Positions 42,701 to 51,946 of a stretch of 64,000 nt of DNA are shown here, one piece after another. A program made the position numbers and the translations under genes. Below the pieces are notes generated by a model. That model was not told where the DNA came from. It made no database searches and worked only from the letters and a program-made list of their open reading frames with translations. The stretch comes from Pseudomonas graminis (GTDB lineage Bacteria; Pseudomonadota; Gammaproteobacteria; Pseudomonadales; Pseudomonadaceae): the NCBI RefSeq assembly GCF_013201545.1, contig NZ_CP053746.1, positions 4,230,501 to 4,294,500 on the forward strand, written 5' to 3'. How positions within the stretch are numbered: position 1 is the first letter of the stretch; every line of letters begins with the position of its first letter.

Positions 42701-45345
42701 ACGTCGATCTTGTCGGCGGCCACGTCGAAATCGAGGATCTGGTCGCTGGCGCTGGTGGTGGCCGTGCGATAGCTGTCCTGGGTGGAGGTGAAGCGGAACA
42801 CGTCCGACCCTGCGCCGCCGGTGAGTTTGTCGGCACCGGCGCCACCGATGAGGATGTCGTTGCCGTCGCCGCCATTCAGGGTGTCATTGCCCGCGCCGCC
42901 GAAGAGCTGATCGTTGCCGGTGGTGCCGGTCAGGTTGTCATTGCCCGGCGTGCCGTTGATCTCGCCCGGCGTCACTGGCACGTCCTGGACGGCGAGGGTG
43001 AAGCTGTCGCTGACAGTGGCGTTGCTCCCATCGCTTGCAGTGATTTTGATCGCGTATGTGCCCGACGCGGTGTTGCCCGGGGTGCCGCTGAACGTGCGGG
43101 TTGCGGCGTCGAAGGTCAGCCAGGCCGGCAGGGCCGTTCCGTCAGCCAGGGTCGCGGTGTAGCTGAGGGTGTCGTTGTCCGGGTCGGTGAAGCTGGTGCC
43201 TGGCACGACGTAGCTGAACGGCGTGTTTTCGGTGGCGTTCTGGTCCAGCAACGGATTGGCCACCACGGGCGCCTGATTCACCGTCGGCGCAGTGGCGAAC
43301 ACGAAGTTGGCGCTGGTCAGTTTGTCGAGGTAGTTGCCTACGAGCGCGACTTCAAAACGATTGCCCTCGGCATCAGCGGTCAACGACTTGATGTAGGTCT
43401 TGTCGCCGGCGTCGTTGAGCACCGCGTACACGGTGTTGTTCATGCCGTCGGCAAGGCCGGTGAAGCCCAGCTTGGAGAGGTCGATCTTGTCGGCGGTGAC
43501 GTCGAAATCGGTGATCACGTCGCCCAGATTCGCGCCGCCGGCGTTGTAGTTGCGGTAGCTGTCGGTGCGGCTGGAGAACACGAAGGTGTCAGCGCCGGCG
43601 CCACCACTCAGGGTGTCTTGCCCGGCGCCACCGTCGAGACGATCGTCACCACCGCCGCCGGCCAGGCTGTCAGTGCCGGCAAGGCCCAGCAGTGTGTCGG
43701 CCCCGTCAGTGCCCTGCAGCGAATCATTGCCGGTCGTGCCAGTGAGGGTTCGGTTGAAGATGAAGTTGTCGGCGGTCAGGGCGCTGACCAGATTGCCCGC
43801 GAGGATCAGCTCGAAGCGATTGCCGTTGGCGTCGGCATCGTAATCCTTGATGTAGGTGCGGTCGTTGCTGGCGCTGTAGCTGATCTGCAGGGTACCGCCA
43901 CGGCCGTTGCCCAGGCCTGTGAAGCCCAGGCCGGCGAGGTCGATCTTGTCCTGGGTCGGGTCGAAGTCGGTGATGGTGTCATCAAAGCTGGTTGTCGCGG
44001 TGCGGTAGCTGTCGGTTTCGCTGGTGAAGCGGAAAATGTCCGCGCCTGCGCCGCCGGTCAGCTTGTCGATCCCGGCCCCGCCGATGAGGATGTCGCTGCC
44101 GCCACCGCCGTTGACGATGTCATTGCCCGCGCCGGCGTAGAAAATCTCGTTGGCGTCGCTGCCCGTCAGGGTGTCATTGCCGTCGGTGCCCTGAACCGCC
44201 ACCACGGGCACGGTCGCGCTGACGTAGCTGCCATCGCCGTACAACAGGGTGTCGCCCTTGGTGGTGTGGCTGATGGTGTTGCCGATGATGGCGTTACGGT
44301 CGGTACCGTCTTCATTGCGCTCGGCCACGCCATAGGTCGACAGGGCGCTGCCGTTGATGGTGTTGCCCTGGATGGTGTTGTCGCTGCCGTTGAAATACTT
44401 GCCCGAAACGCCGTTGGTGTCGTCGTAGGACTGAATGATGATTTCCGGTACGCCGCCGCCCAGGGCGTTGTTGCTCAGCGTGTTGTTGATCACGTCGACG
44501 TTGTTGCTGCCGTAGATGCGCACACCGGCGCTGGCGTTGTCGTGGATGTCGACGCCGGTCATGGTGACCTCGCTGGACAGCTTGATCAGCACGCCTTCGG
44601 CACCGTTGCCGTAGACCTCGCCGCCGGTAATGGTGATGTTGTTCGGCGAAGGGATGTTCTCGCTGCCGCGCTGCACCACGATGCCGCCACCGCCGTTGCC
44701 ATAGGCCACGTTGTTGCTCAGGGTGAAGTCGTGGCTGCTGGTGACCACGTTGAAGCCGTGGCGATCGTTGTCGTAGGCGATGTTGTTTTCGAAGGTGCTG
44801 TCGCTCAGGAAATCAGCGACGAAGCCGTCCAGGCCGTTGCCATGGGACACGCTGTTCTTGATGACCATGTTGACGGTCTGTTCGTGGGGGTCGAAGCCGT
44901 AACCGGAGCAGTCCTTGATCTCCACGCCGTCAAGGGTGACGTTGGAGTCGTAGCCTTCTTTGCCGGGGATGAAGCCGTTGAACCAGCCGTCGATCTTGCC
45001 TGTGGTGTTGTCGCGGTTGCCGTCGATGGTCAGGTTGCTCAGCCCGAAGTCGTGGGTTTCTTCGCCATAGGCGGAACGGATGATGCCGGTGATTTTGGTA
45101 TCCGAACCGTCGGCCACCTTGATGTTTGAGACGCCCATGCCGTCGCCGTACATGTAGACATTGCTCTTGAGCATGAGGCAACCGTCGGAAGGTTCCTCAC
45201 CGCCTGACACGATGTAGGTCCCGGGGGGTACATAAACCTGTCCTCCGCCGGCAGCCGCTGCCGCATCAATCGCTTGTTGAATGGCCGCGGTGTCGTCAGA
45301 AACGCCATCTCCTTTGGCGCCAAAATTTTGGACGTTAAAAATCAT
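39730..45345 (-). CDS. psmE: secreted mannuronan C5-epimerase / SGNH esterase with RTX repeats (PsmE-like)
   Basis: An 1871-residue modular exoprotein. Residues 1-385 form an AlgE-type right-handed beta-helix epimerase with the catalytic YGFDPHE and DGFVADF motifs. RTX-type R modules with GGxGxD repeats follow at about 388-543 and 544-690, then a cadherin/He_PIG-like domain (about 692-795), R module, second He_PIG-like domain (about 955-1052), another R module, an SGNH hydrolase-like domain (about 1205-1470, LPTLGQSNA nucleophile) and C-terminal RTX repeats. PsmE of P. syringae is known to combine epimerase and alginate O-acetylhydrolase activities. No signal peptide; type I secretion is expected. 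GGAG is eight bases before the ATG. Confidence 0.9.
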   Translation of the reverse strand: MIFNVQNFGAKGDGVSDDTAAIQQAIDAAAAAGGGQVYVPPGTYIVSGGEEPSDGCLMLKSNVYMYGDGMGVSNIKVADGSDTKITGIIRSAYGEETHDFGLSNLTIDGNRDNTTGKIDGWFNGFIPGKEGYDSNVTLDGVEIKDCSGYGFDPHEQTVNMVIKNSVSHGNGLDGFVADFLSDSTFENNIAYDNDRHGFNVVTSSHDFTLSNNVAYGNGGGGIVVQRGSENIPSPNNITITGGEVYGNGAEGVLIKLSSEVTMTGVDIHDNASAGVRIYGSNNVDVINNTLSNNALGGGVPEIIIQSYDDTNGVSGKYFNGSDNTIQGNTINGSALSTYGVAERNEDGTDRNAIIGNTISHTTKGDTLLYGDGSYVSATVPVVAVQGTDGNDTLTGSDANEIFYAGAGNDIVNGGGGSDILIGGAGIDKLTGGAGADIFRFTSETDSYRTATTSFDDTITDFDPTQDKIDLAGLGFTGLGNGRGGTLQISYSASNDRTYIKDYDADANGNRFELILAGNLVSALTADNFIFNRTLTGTTGNDSLQGTDGADTLLGLAGTDSLAGGGGDDRLDGGAGQDTLSGGAGADTFVFSSRTDSYRNYNAGGANLGDVITDFDVTADKIDLSKLGFTGLADGMNNTVYAVLNDAGDKTYIKSLTADAEGNRFEVALVGNYLDKLTSANFVFATAPTVNQAPVVANPLLDQNATENTPFSYVVPGTSFTDPDNDTLSYTATLADGTALPAWLTFDAATRTFSGTPGNTASGTYAIKITASDGSNATVSDSFTLAVQDVPVTPGEINGTPGNDNLTGTTGNDQLFGGAGNDTLNGGDGNDILIGGAGADKLTGGAGSDVFRFTSTQDSYRTATTSASDQILDFDVAADKIDVSALGYSGLGNGLNGTLQVTYNANTNRTYVKDNVADASGNRFELSLAGNLAGSLNASHFVFTNQNVPSNVAPVVVIPLLDQNATENSPFTYAVTSNSFSDGNNDTLTYTATLADGSALPDWLTFDSTLLTFSGTPTSTASGNYTLLIKATDPSGASVSDSFALAVADAPASTITGTDNAETIAGTVGADLILGLGGNDTIRAGAGPDIIDGGAGRDSLYGGDGADTFRYTSVQDSYRDYNTGGVTATDTIYDFTHGVDKIDVSTLGFLGLGDGSNGTLYLSLNAAGDKTYIKSSVPDADGHRFEIALSGNYLNTLTADDFVFGSRADQDILFLPTLGQSNARLLRMTEDDSQSGTTMLVDGLSKYTTYDVRSQFNDADGNGIDIAVGGSTVNGMSTLGAEELKLCWWLTDIDQPGPALLRAVALLNDQLTELKSIDNVTMGIIWGQGEEAAQEIARASDKEAAAAAYKAATLSVFDYLHAQFGNFNVYMMETGHYDQDAARARGFSEEKIAGIVEGVGYVRATQEAIAAQRDDVKIAVDYTDLPLRHEVDPLVYPDDVWHLHEESAEIVGQRLADYIADDLGFKGDPSDNNSVQAIFDGAQNEGGMIFGTDQADTLVGSSGNDTLDGDLGADSMSGGDGNDIYIVDNAFDSVTESSDSPSQIDTVQASVSWTLGANLENLVLTGVSAIDGNGNELRNFITGNAAANVIDGAGGADSMSGGNGSDTYYVDNSGDSVIETNADRVSGGIDSVHSTLATFTLGANVENLYIDSADAANGIGNALDNVLFAGIGNNVLDGRDGNDTVSYFSAQAGITATLSTSAQQNTGGSGLDTLKSVENLIGSAFADSLTGNSGANVLNGGAGNDTLLGGSGNDRLIGGAGTDSLTGGTGADTYVFDSVADMGVGALRDVINGFKSAEGDLLDFSALDANPQTPGIDAFTFIGSNAFDSNDATGQLRFADGILYGSVNADATPDFEIQLVGVKELHVTDFVA

Positions 45346-45761
45346 GTACTTATCTCCGGTCACAGGCTGAGGTCTCGCTGCATGCCAATTTCCAATCGGC
45401 GTGCACGCAGGTATGACCTACCGGAACGGAAAAGTTGTAGCCGTACGTCGGGAAACCGTCGTTTTGTGACGGTCGGCACATTTTTGCTGCTTGTTGTGTC
45501 ACCTATTTGACGCTTGGAGGGTTGTGGTTTTCTGGCACTTTGGTGAGCAGGAGGGTGGATCTCGGTCCCACAGCGTTCGCGTGCAGCCAGTGACTCTGGA
45601 TGCACGCGATGCTTTTTAGTGGGACCGGCTTCCGCCGGGAAGAGGCCAGCGTGTACACCATCAATCGTGCGGTATGACAACCGGCGCCTTCCCGGCTAAA
45701 GCCGGTCCCACAGGGTGATCGCACTCATTCAGTCGGGACCGCGGTTTGCTGGAAGGGCTCG
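45346..45761. other. intergenic region with a REP pair
   Basis: Gap between the epimerase start and the GGDEF gene end. It holds the epimerase promoter region on the left and an inverted REP pair on the right; no gene is supported. Confidence 0.6.
45618..45716. repeat. inverted REP pair (BIME)
   Basis: Forward REP near 45620 (GTGGGACCGGCTTCCGCCGGGAAGAGGCC) and reverse REP near 45690 (CTTCCCGGCTAAAGCCGGTCCCAC) separated by about 45 bases. Confidence 0.85.
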
Positions 45762-46973
45762 TCAGGCTACTTCAGCAGGAGCGCAGCGCAGGCAGTCACG
45801 GCCTTCGCCTTTGGCGGCATAGAGAGCCTTGTCGGCCATGGCGATGAGCACTTCTGCGCTGGTGTGCGTTGCGCTGGCAATGGCGAGACCGAGGCTGATG
45901 GTGACCCTGGCTCCATCGCCCAGCACCGGGTGGGGAACGTTCAGCGCGGCGACCGCTGCACGGAGGTTTTCCGCCAGCGCCCTGGCCTGGGCCGGGTGGG
46001 CGTGGGTCATGAGCACGAGGATTTCTTCTCCGCCAAAGCGGAAGGTCAGGGCATCGGCTTTCTGCGCGGTGCGCTGGATTACGCCACTGAGCAGCCGCAG
46101 GCAAGTGTCGCCCTGCAGGTGCCCATAGTTGTCGTTGTAGGATTTGAAGTGATCAATGTCCAGCAGGATGACCGCAACGTTCATGGGCGTCTGCGCCGCG
46201 CGGCTCCACAGTGACGCCAGCACCTCGCCCTGAAAACGCCGGTTGAATAACTGCGTCAGTGAATCGATGCGCGCCAGTTCCACCAGCTGCGCGCGCAGCA
46301 ACCGCCCGCGTAATGCAAACAGGTAGCTCAACCGACTGCCGTGCTCCAGAAACCACGACGCCATCATCAGCAGCGCGCCAGCAGAGAAGAAAAGCAGCGC
46401 GTTGGCCTGCCAGATCTTGTAGTCGGCGAAGTCTGCGAGATAAGTCGTTACCAGCTGGATGACCAGCATGCAGGCCATGGCCACCGCTGCGCAGCGCACC
46501 GGCACCTGCTGGATCACCGTGCAATACACCATGATCAGCAGCATCCCCAGCTGATAGTGCAAGCGGAACGGGCTTTCGCTGTAAATCATCGCCACCAGCG
46601 GCATCACCGAACACGTCACGGTGCCGATGGCTGCCGTTGTTTCGACGACCTGTCGGGTAGTGGCGCGCCGCGCGATGACTAACAGGATGACGAAGATCGG
46701 CGTCATCAGGCAGACACGGCCCAGCGCCACGTAGGTAAACATGTCGTTCAGGCTGAGCCAGTCGCTGACCATGAACAGGTTGTAGATGAGGATGCCGCCG
46801 ATGCCCACTGCGGTCAGAAACTGCCGGCGTTGCTCGAGCGTCTCGGCTTCGTAACGGCTTTCCAGCTCGGTACTGAACCGCAGGCTGCGAAAACGCGACA
46901 GGATGGTGCGATCGACCTCGGCGAGAAGTTGCGCGTCGTTTGGACCGGGTCGATCAATGACAAAGGAAAGCAT
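45762..46973 (-). CDS. membrane GGDEF protein, probable diguanylate cyclase
   Basis: A 403-residue protein with about six membrane spans in residues 55-210, a short helix, and a C-terminal GGDEF domain. The active-site loop reads GGEEI instead of GGEEF; metal-binding DIDHFKSYND and the substrate-side motifs are intact. The RxxD product-inhibition site is missing (QKAD). Activity is likely but the terminal residue change leaves some doubt. Confidence 0.85.
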   Translation of the reverse strand: MLSFVIDRPGPNDAQLLAEVDRTILSRFRSLRFSTELESRYEAETLEQRRQFLTAVGIGGILIYNLFMVSDWLSLNDMFTYVALGRVCLMTPIFVILLVIARRATTRQVVETTAAIGTVTCSVMPLVAMIYSESPFRLHYQLGMLLIMVYCTVIQQVPVRCAAVAMACMLVIQLVTTYLADFADYKIWQANALLFFSAGALLMMASWFLEHGSRLSYLFALRGRLLRAQLVELARIDSLTQLFNRRFQGEVLASLWSRAAQTPMNVAVILLDIDHFKSYNDNYGHLQGDTCLRLLSGVIQRTAQKADALTFRFGGEEILVLMTHAHPAQARALAENLRAAVAALNVPHPVLGDGARVTISLGLAIASATHTSAEVLIAMADKALYAAKGEGRDCLRCAPAEVA

Positions 46974-47111
46974 GTTGCACCAGAAGGGTGGGTTGACCGG
47001 ACTATGACATCACCAATGATGCCTTAGTGCCATCATTTCGTCGGAGCGCCCATTCCGCAAGGACTGCCCGATCAAGCGTCGGGTTTGCGATGAACAGCGC
47101 CCCGTCGGACC

Positions 47112-49001
47112 TCAGATACGGAAACTGCCCACCAGCTGCGTCAAGCGCACCGACTGCCGTTCCAGGTCGGAACAGGCGCGCAAGGTGGCTTGCAGGTTTT
47201 CCACACCTTCCTGATTCAGCGTGTTGATTTCAGTGATATCCACATTGATCGCTTCGACCACCGAGGTCTGTTCCTCGGTGGCCGTGGCGACCGACTGGTT
47301 CATCGCGTCGATCTCGCCGATCCGCACGGTCACGCTTTCCAGGCTGGTGCCGGCCTGATTGGCAATGCTCACGCTTTCATGGCTCTCACGCTGACTGTCA
47401 TTCATGATCGCCACCGCTTCCCGGGCGCCGTGCTGCAGCTCTTCGATCATTTTCTGAACCTGGCTCGCAGACTCCTGGGTGCGGTGCGCCAGACTGCGGA
47501 CCTCGTCAGCGACGACGGCAAACCCGCGCCCGGCTTCCCCGGCGCGTGCTGCTTCGATGGCAGCGTTGAGGGCCAGCAGGTTGGTCTGCTGGGAGATCCC
47601 GGTGATGACTTCCAGAATCTGCCCGATGTTGGCGGTCTTGGCGTTGAGCTGTTCGATCTGCTCGCTGGCGCCGCTGATGCGCGTCGACAAGCGGTTCATT
47701 GCCTGAATGTTCTGACCGACCACGGCCTGACCGCTGGACGCCAGATTGCGCGCATCGCTGGAATGCCCGGAGGCCATGGCGGCGTTCTGCGCGATCTCCT
47801 GGGCCGCTGCACCCAGCTCATTGATGGCCGCCGCGACGCTGCTGGTGCGGTTGGCTTGCTGGTCAGAGTTGAGCATCGAAGAGTTCGACGCGCTGACCAC
47901 GCGCAGTGCTACTTCGTTGAGTTGCACGGTGGAGGAGGCCACTTCGCGCATCGAGTCATGGATCCGCTCCACGAACAGGTTGAAGCCGTTGCCCAGGTAA
48001 CCAAACTCGTCCTGGCTGAGGATTTCCAGGCGTTTGGTCAGATCGCCTTCGCCTGCCGCGATGTCGTGCATGGCGCGGCCCATGGTGTTCAGCGGACGCA
48101 TCAGCACGTTGAGCAGCACGCCCAGCAGCAGGATGATCAGGACCACGGCGATGATCGTGGCGACGATGGCCGAGTTACGGAAATCTCCCAGCGCGGCGTA
48201 GGCCTGGCTTTTGTCCACGGCGATGCCGACGTACCAGTTGACCGACGGCAGACCGTCAACGTGGGCAAAGGTAATGATGTCGGTCCTGCCGGCGTGCTCG
48301 CTTTCGCTGATGTCCCTGGACAAACGCGGGGTAGCGCTCGGGTAGACCTCGGTCAGGGTTTTCATCACCAGCGAGGTGTCCGGATGCACCAGAATGCGGC
48401 CGTTGGCGTCGACCAGGAAGGCATGGCCGTCGTTCTGCAGGCGCAGCGCGCCAATCATTTTCACCAACACGTCCAGACTCAGGTCGCCGCCCGCGACCCC
48501 GGCGACGCCGGAAGCGCCTTTGACCGGCGTGGCGATCGTCACGATCAGGCCCTTGGTCACGGCGTCCAGGTAGGGTTCGGTCAACGTGGTCTTGCCGGCT
48601 TTCAGCGCATCGGTGTACCACGGACGAGTGCGCGGGTCGTAATCGCCGGGCATGTCGTCGGGCGGCTGCGTCACGAACGAGCCATCGGCCTTGCCCAGAT
48701 AGATGCTCATGAACGTCGAGATCAGCGTCGGCTGACCGAGCAGGCGGTTGAATACTTCAGGCGACGGCGAAACGGCGGCGCCCTCGGCGACGTTTTCCAC
48801 GAGCAGGATGCGTCCCGACATCCAGTTCTGAATATTACCGGCCGTACTTTCGCCCATCTGGTTCAGACTTTCCCTTAACTGATCCCGGATGGCATTGCGT
48901 TGCAGATAATCGTTGTAGAGGGTGAACAAGGTAAATGCGGCGATTACCACCAGCGAGGCGGCTAGCAGAATCTTGTGGCTGAATTTCAGGGATTTTGTCA
49001 T
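47112..49001 (-). CDS. PctA-type amino-acid chemoreceptor
   Basis: A 629-residue chemoreceptor. The dCache_1 sensor carries the amino-acid-binding motif Tyr121, Arg126, Trp128, Tyr129 ([10 protein letters not shown]), Tyr144 (TEPYLD) and Asp173 (GGDLSLD), at the spacing seen in P. aeruginosa PctA, which has the same length as far as I recall. Membrane helices lie at about 10-30 and 277-300, then HAMP and the signalling tip [33 protein letters not shown]. It should bind L-amino acids directly and drive attraction toward them. No C-terminal tether. Confidence 0.93.
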   Translation of the reverse strand: MTKSLKFSHKILLAASLVVIAAFTLFTLYNDYLQRNAIRDQLRESLNQMGESTAGNIQNWMSGRILLVENVAEGAAVSPSPEVFNRLLGQPTLISTFMSIYLGKADGSFVTQPPDDMPGDYDPRTRPWYTDALKAGKTTLTEPYLDAVTKGLIVTIATPVKGASGVAGVAGGDLSLDVLVKMIGALRLQNDGHAFLVDANGRILVHPDTSLVMKTLTEVYPSATPRLSRDISESEHAGRTDIITFAHVDGLPSVNWYVGIAVDKSQAYAALGDFRNSAIVATIIAVVLIILLLGVLLNVLMRPLNTMGRAMHDIAAGEGDLTKRLEILSQDEFGYLGNGFNLFVERIHDSMREVASSTVQLNEVALRVVSASNSSMLNSDQQANRTSSVAAAINELGAAAQEIAQNAAMASGHSSDARNLASSGQAVVGQNIQAMNRLSTRISGASEQIEQLNAKTANIGQILEVITGISQQTNLLALNAAIEAARAGEAGRGFAVVADEVRSLAHRTQESASQVQKMIEELQHGAREAVAIMNDSQRESHESVSIANQAGTSLESVTVRIGEIDAMNQSVATATEEQTSVVEAINVDITEINTLNQEGVENLQATLRACSDLERQSVRLTQLVGSFRI

Positions 49002-49343
49002 GCCGTACGGGCCTTCAAGCAATTGCGGGGAAAGAATTACGCTGTGTCTGCCGGTCTATCGGCGGGCGCTGCGATAGATGGATGCCTTTCCGGCAAAAAG
49101 AGGCGTTGCATGAATGGAATCAGACAATCGGTCGAGAAACTGCTCCGTTCACCCGCGTGAGCCTCAGAAGCGTCTCAATAAGTTGGAGACAGTTATCAAG
49201 GCCGAAGCGAGGTGTCGGAAACGCTCGAGGGAGGACGCGATTGATCAAAATTCCCGGGGCTCAGCAGAGAAGATATGCGCTTTTGCGCCGGATGCTTTCA
49301 GGTCAACAATCCACGCATATTCACTCGACCCAAGGACCCGTAC
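49002..49343. other. intergenic region between chemoreceptor and VOC genes
   Basis: Overlapping short open frames on the plus strand lack ribosome sites and motifs. I see no gene, repeat or strong hairpin. Confidence 0.5.
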
Positions 49344-49769
49344 ATGAGCCTCTCACCATTTCATCTCGCCATTCCTGTCTATGACCTCGCCGCCGCCCGC
49401 CACTTCTACGGCGACGTATTCGGTCTCTCGGAAGGCCGCTCCAGCGAGCAATGGGTCGATTTCGACTTCTACGGCCATCAGTTGGTCATCCACGAGCACC
49501 CGAAAACCACCTCTCAGGAATCCGTGCATTCCAATGCAGTGGACGGCCACGACGTGCCGGTCCCGCATTTCGGCATCATCTTGCAGTGGGCAGAATGGGA
49601 GGCTCTGGCGGAGCGTCTGCGCACCCGCGAAACAAAGTTCGTGATCGAACCCTACATCCGCTTTCAGGGCCAGGTGGGCGAGCAGGCAACCATGTTTCTG
49701 TTCGACCCGTGCGGCAACGCGCTGGAATTCAAGGCGTTCAAAGACATGAGCCAGCTTTTCGCCAAATAA
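49344..49769 (+). CDS. VOC-family (glyoxalase-like) protein
   Basis: A 141-residue vicinal-oxygen-chelate protein with two beta-alpha-beta-beta-beta repeats. Candidate metal ligands are His7 (FHLAIPVYD), His in HQLVIHEH, His in VPHFGI and Glu in GNALEFKAF. This resembles small dioxygenase or lyase VOC enzymes. AAGGA precedes the ATG. Substrate unknown. Confidence 0.82.
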   Translation: MSLSPFHLAIPVYDLAAARHFYGDVFGLSEGRSSEQWVDFDFYGHQLVIHEHPKTTSQESVHSNAVDGHDVPVPHFGIILQWAEWEALAERLRTRETKFVIEPYIRFQGQVGEQATMFLFDPCGNALEFKAFKDMSQLFAK

Positions 49770-49787
49770 GCGGTTGCCAGGTAGCGG

Positions 49788-50666
49788 TCAGCGCGCCGGG
49801 TGTTCCAGGGCATCGATGACGCAACGGCGAAACAGATCCAGCAGCGGCGTGTCCCGCTGGAGGTACTTGCTCACCAGCACGATTTCGCGGAAGAACGTCA
49901 TCTCGCCCAGATCGATGATCCGCACGTCTTCGGCGTGCTCCAGCCACAACCCGGCCATGGGCACCAGCGACACGCCGAGCCCGGCGCGGACCATCTTGAC
50001 GATAGCGTCCAGTTCGTCGAGTTCCAGGGTTTGTTGCACCTCAAGCTTGCGCTCGCGTAGAAACTGCGTTACCCGGCGCCCGCCGAACGAGCGCTGGTCG
50101 TAGCGAATGAAGGGGTTGTCGCTGAGTATCTGCCGCGGATCGTCGCCCTGTATGTTCGCCGGCATGATCAGCACAAAGGGTTCTTTGGCGATGACCTCGG
50201 CGTGCAGCTCTTTAGGCAGGGAGAAGGGCGGCTTGATCATGATCGCTAGGTCGAGCTCGCCGGCGTCCACTTGACTGAGCAGGTTCAGCGACACCCCCGG
50301 CACCAGGCTGGCTTCGATGAACGGCGCTTTGCTGCGCAGCAACACCAGGGCTTGCGGCAGAATGCCGGTCTGCGCCGTGCTAATGGCACCGATGCGCAGC
50401 GCGCCGCGGAAATCATTGGCGCTGTCGGGGCTGCCCATGCGCCCGAACAACTGCAGTATTTCGTCGGCCAGTGCCACGGCGCGTTGTCCGGCAGCGTTGA
50501 GGGTGGCTGCGCGGCCGGTGCGATCAAAGAGGGCGACACCCAAGGTATCCTCGAGGTTCTTGATTTGCGCGCTGACCGCCGATTGCGTCAGCCCGACCTC
50601 ACGTCCGGCCGCCGCGAAGGTGCCTCGACGCGCGACGCAGACGAAGGTTTTCAACTCTCTGATCAT
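49788..50666 (-). CDS. LysR-family regulator
   Basis: A 292-residue LysR protein with a winged helix at about 1-60 (LKTFVCVARRGTFAAAGREVGLTQSAVSAQIKNLEDTLGVALF) followed by an effector-binding domain. It converges with the VOC gene and is in the same direction as xenA but separated from it by a terminator. Its target is not evident. Confidence 0.88.
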   Translation of the reverse strand: MIRELKTFVCVARRGTFAAAGREVGLTQSAVSAQIKNLEDTLGVALFDRTGRAATLNAAGQRAVALADEILQLFGRMGSPDSANDFRGALRIGAISTAQTGILPQALVLLRSKAPFIEASLVPGVSLNLLSQVDAGELDLAIMIKPPFSLPKELHAEVIAKEPFVLIMPANIQGDDPRQILSDNPFIRYDQRSFGGRRVTQFLRERKLEVQQTLELDELDAIVKMVRAGLGVSLVPMAGLWLEHAEDVRIIDLGEMTFFREIVLVSKYLQRDTPLLDLFRRCVIDALEHPAR

Positions 50667-50752
50667 CGTCAGGTCCTGGCAGGAAATTCAAATCGGGTAG
50701 GGCGCACCCACGGGCGGCCGGCAGCGGATAGTACCCAGTGCCGCCGACAAAT

Positions 50753-50782
50753 AAAAATGCCGCCTCAATGGGCGGCATTTTG
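50753..50782 (-). terminator. terminator of xenA
   Basis: AAAATGCCGCC pairs with GGCGGCATTTT around a short loop; the minus strand continues into T-rich sequence. Arms may stop transcription both ways. Confidence 0.8.
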
Positions 50783-50795
50783 TATCGCGTGACGC

Positions 50796-51887
50796 TTAAC
50801 GGTAGCGTTCCAGCCAGTGCGCGTAAGGCGCGGGCAGGGTCCACGAGGCTTTCTCGACGCCCAGTTCTTTGGCGGCGAAATAAGCCCAATGCGGATCCGC
50901 CAGATGAGCACGGCCGATCGACACCAGGTCCAGCTGACCGTTCTGCACGGCGGCTTGAGCCAGCTTCGGATCACCAAAGCCCCATGCCGAGGTCACCGGG
51001 ATACCGGCTTCGCGGCGCACGCGTTCGGCGATCGGGCCCATGAAGGCCGGGCCCCACGGAATGTTGGTTTCCGGGATGGTGAAACCGACGCTGACGCTCA
51101 GCAAATCAAGACCGCCGGCCTTGAAGCGCCGCGCCAGTTCGATGGATTCGGTGAGGGTCTGCTCGTCACGGCCGTCGTACTCGATCACACCGAAGCGCGC
51201 GGTCAACGGCAGGTTTTCCGGCCAGACTTCACGCACGGCGGCGAGGGTTTCCAGCAGGAAGCGGCTGCGGTTGTCGAAGCTGCCACCGTAGGCATCGGTG
51301 CGCTGGTTGGAATGTTCGGAGAAGAAGCTCTGGCCCAGGTAACCGTGGGCGAAGTGTAGCTCGATCCACTCAAAGCCGACTTCACGGGCACGGCGTGCAG
51401 CGTCGACGAAGTCTTGCTTGACCCGGGCGATGTCCTCGAGGGTCATTTCCTGCGGGACTTTCGGCAGGTTGGCGCCGAAGGCGATGGCCGAGGGCGCGAT
51501 GGTCTGCCAGCCCCGGGCATCATCGGCGGCCATGTGGTCGTCACCTTCCCATGGACGGTTGGCGCTGGCCTTGCGACCGGCGTGGGCGATCTGGATGCCC
51601 GGAACCGAACCGGCTGCCTTGATCGCCTGCACCGCAGGAATGAACGCCTTGGCGTGCTCGTCGCTCCAGATGCCGGCGCAACCCGGGGTGATGCGGCCCT
51701 CAGGGGAGACGGCAGTGGCTTCGACGACCACCAGGCCCGCACCACCGCGGGCCATGCTCGCGAGGTGAACGTGGTGCCACTCGTTGATGACGCCGTCGTC
51801 TGCCGTGTACTGGCACATTGGAGGAATGGCGATGCGGTTACGCAGGGTTACGTCCTTCAGCGTGAAGGGTTCGAACAATGCAGACAT
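50796..51887 (-). CDS. xenA: NADPH-dependent ene-reductase XenA (old yellow enzyme)
   Basis: A 363-residue FMN enzyme closely resembling Pseudomonas xenobiotic reductase A. Blocks include IAIPPMCQYTADDG with the flavin-contact Cys, IQIAHAGRKAS, ELHFAHGYLGQSFFSEHSNQRTDAYGGS and the C-terminal ASWTLPAPYAHWLERYR with the family Trp. It reduces enones, nitrate esters and nitro compounds. It is divergent from an ArsR-family gene with a dyad-symmetric intergenic region. Confidence 0.95.
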   Translation of the reverse strand: MSALFEPFTLKDVTLRNRIAIPPMCQYTADDGVINEWHHVHLASMARGGAGLVVVEATAVSPEGRITPGCAGIWSDEHAKAFIPAVQAIKAAGSVPGIQIAHAGRKASANRPWEGDDHMAADDARGWQTIAPSAIAFGANLPKVPQEMTLEDIARVKQDFVDAARRAREVGFEWIELHFAHGYLGQSFFSEHSNQRTDAYGGSFDNRSRFLLETLAAVREVWPENLPLTARFGVIEYDGRDEQTLTESIELARRFKAGGLDLLSVSVGFTIPETNIPWGPAFMGPIAERVRREAGIPVTSAWGFGDPKLAQAAVQNGQLDLVSIGRAHLADPHWAYFAAKELGVEKASWTLPAPYAHWLERYR

Positions 51888-51910
51888 GGAAATAACTCCT
51901 GATGATTGAA

Positions 51911-51944
51911 TTCGCTTGTTCGATAGTATTCGAAATATAGCGAA
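51911..51944. promoter_or_regulatory. nested dyad between xenA and the ArsR gene
   Basis: Outer arms TTCGCT / AGCGAA enclose inner arms TTCGA / TCGAA, centres one base apart. It lies between the divergent starts and is the likely ArsR-family operator. Confidence 0.6.
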
Positions 51945-51946
51945 GA

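Noticed and set aside
42511..45129. 872-codon plus-strand open frame opposite the epimerase gene
   Set aside because: It is the antisense shadow of a GC-rich repetitive gene; composition is Val/Ala/Gly/Asp-biased with no motifs or ribosome site, while the minus-strand frame has clear catalytic domains.
45360..45680. 106-codon minus-strand open frame between the epimerase and GGDEF genes
   Set aside because: It translates across REP elements and lacks a ribosome site.
48975..49384. Overlapping plus-strand frames upstream of the VOC gene
   Set aside because: Basic, low-complexity translations without start signals; the real VOC start is at 49344.
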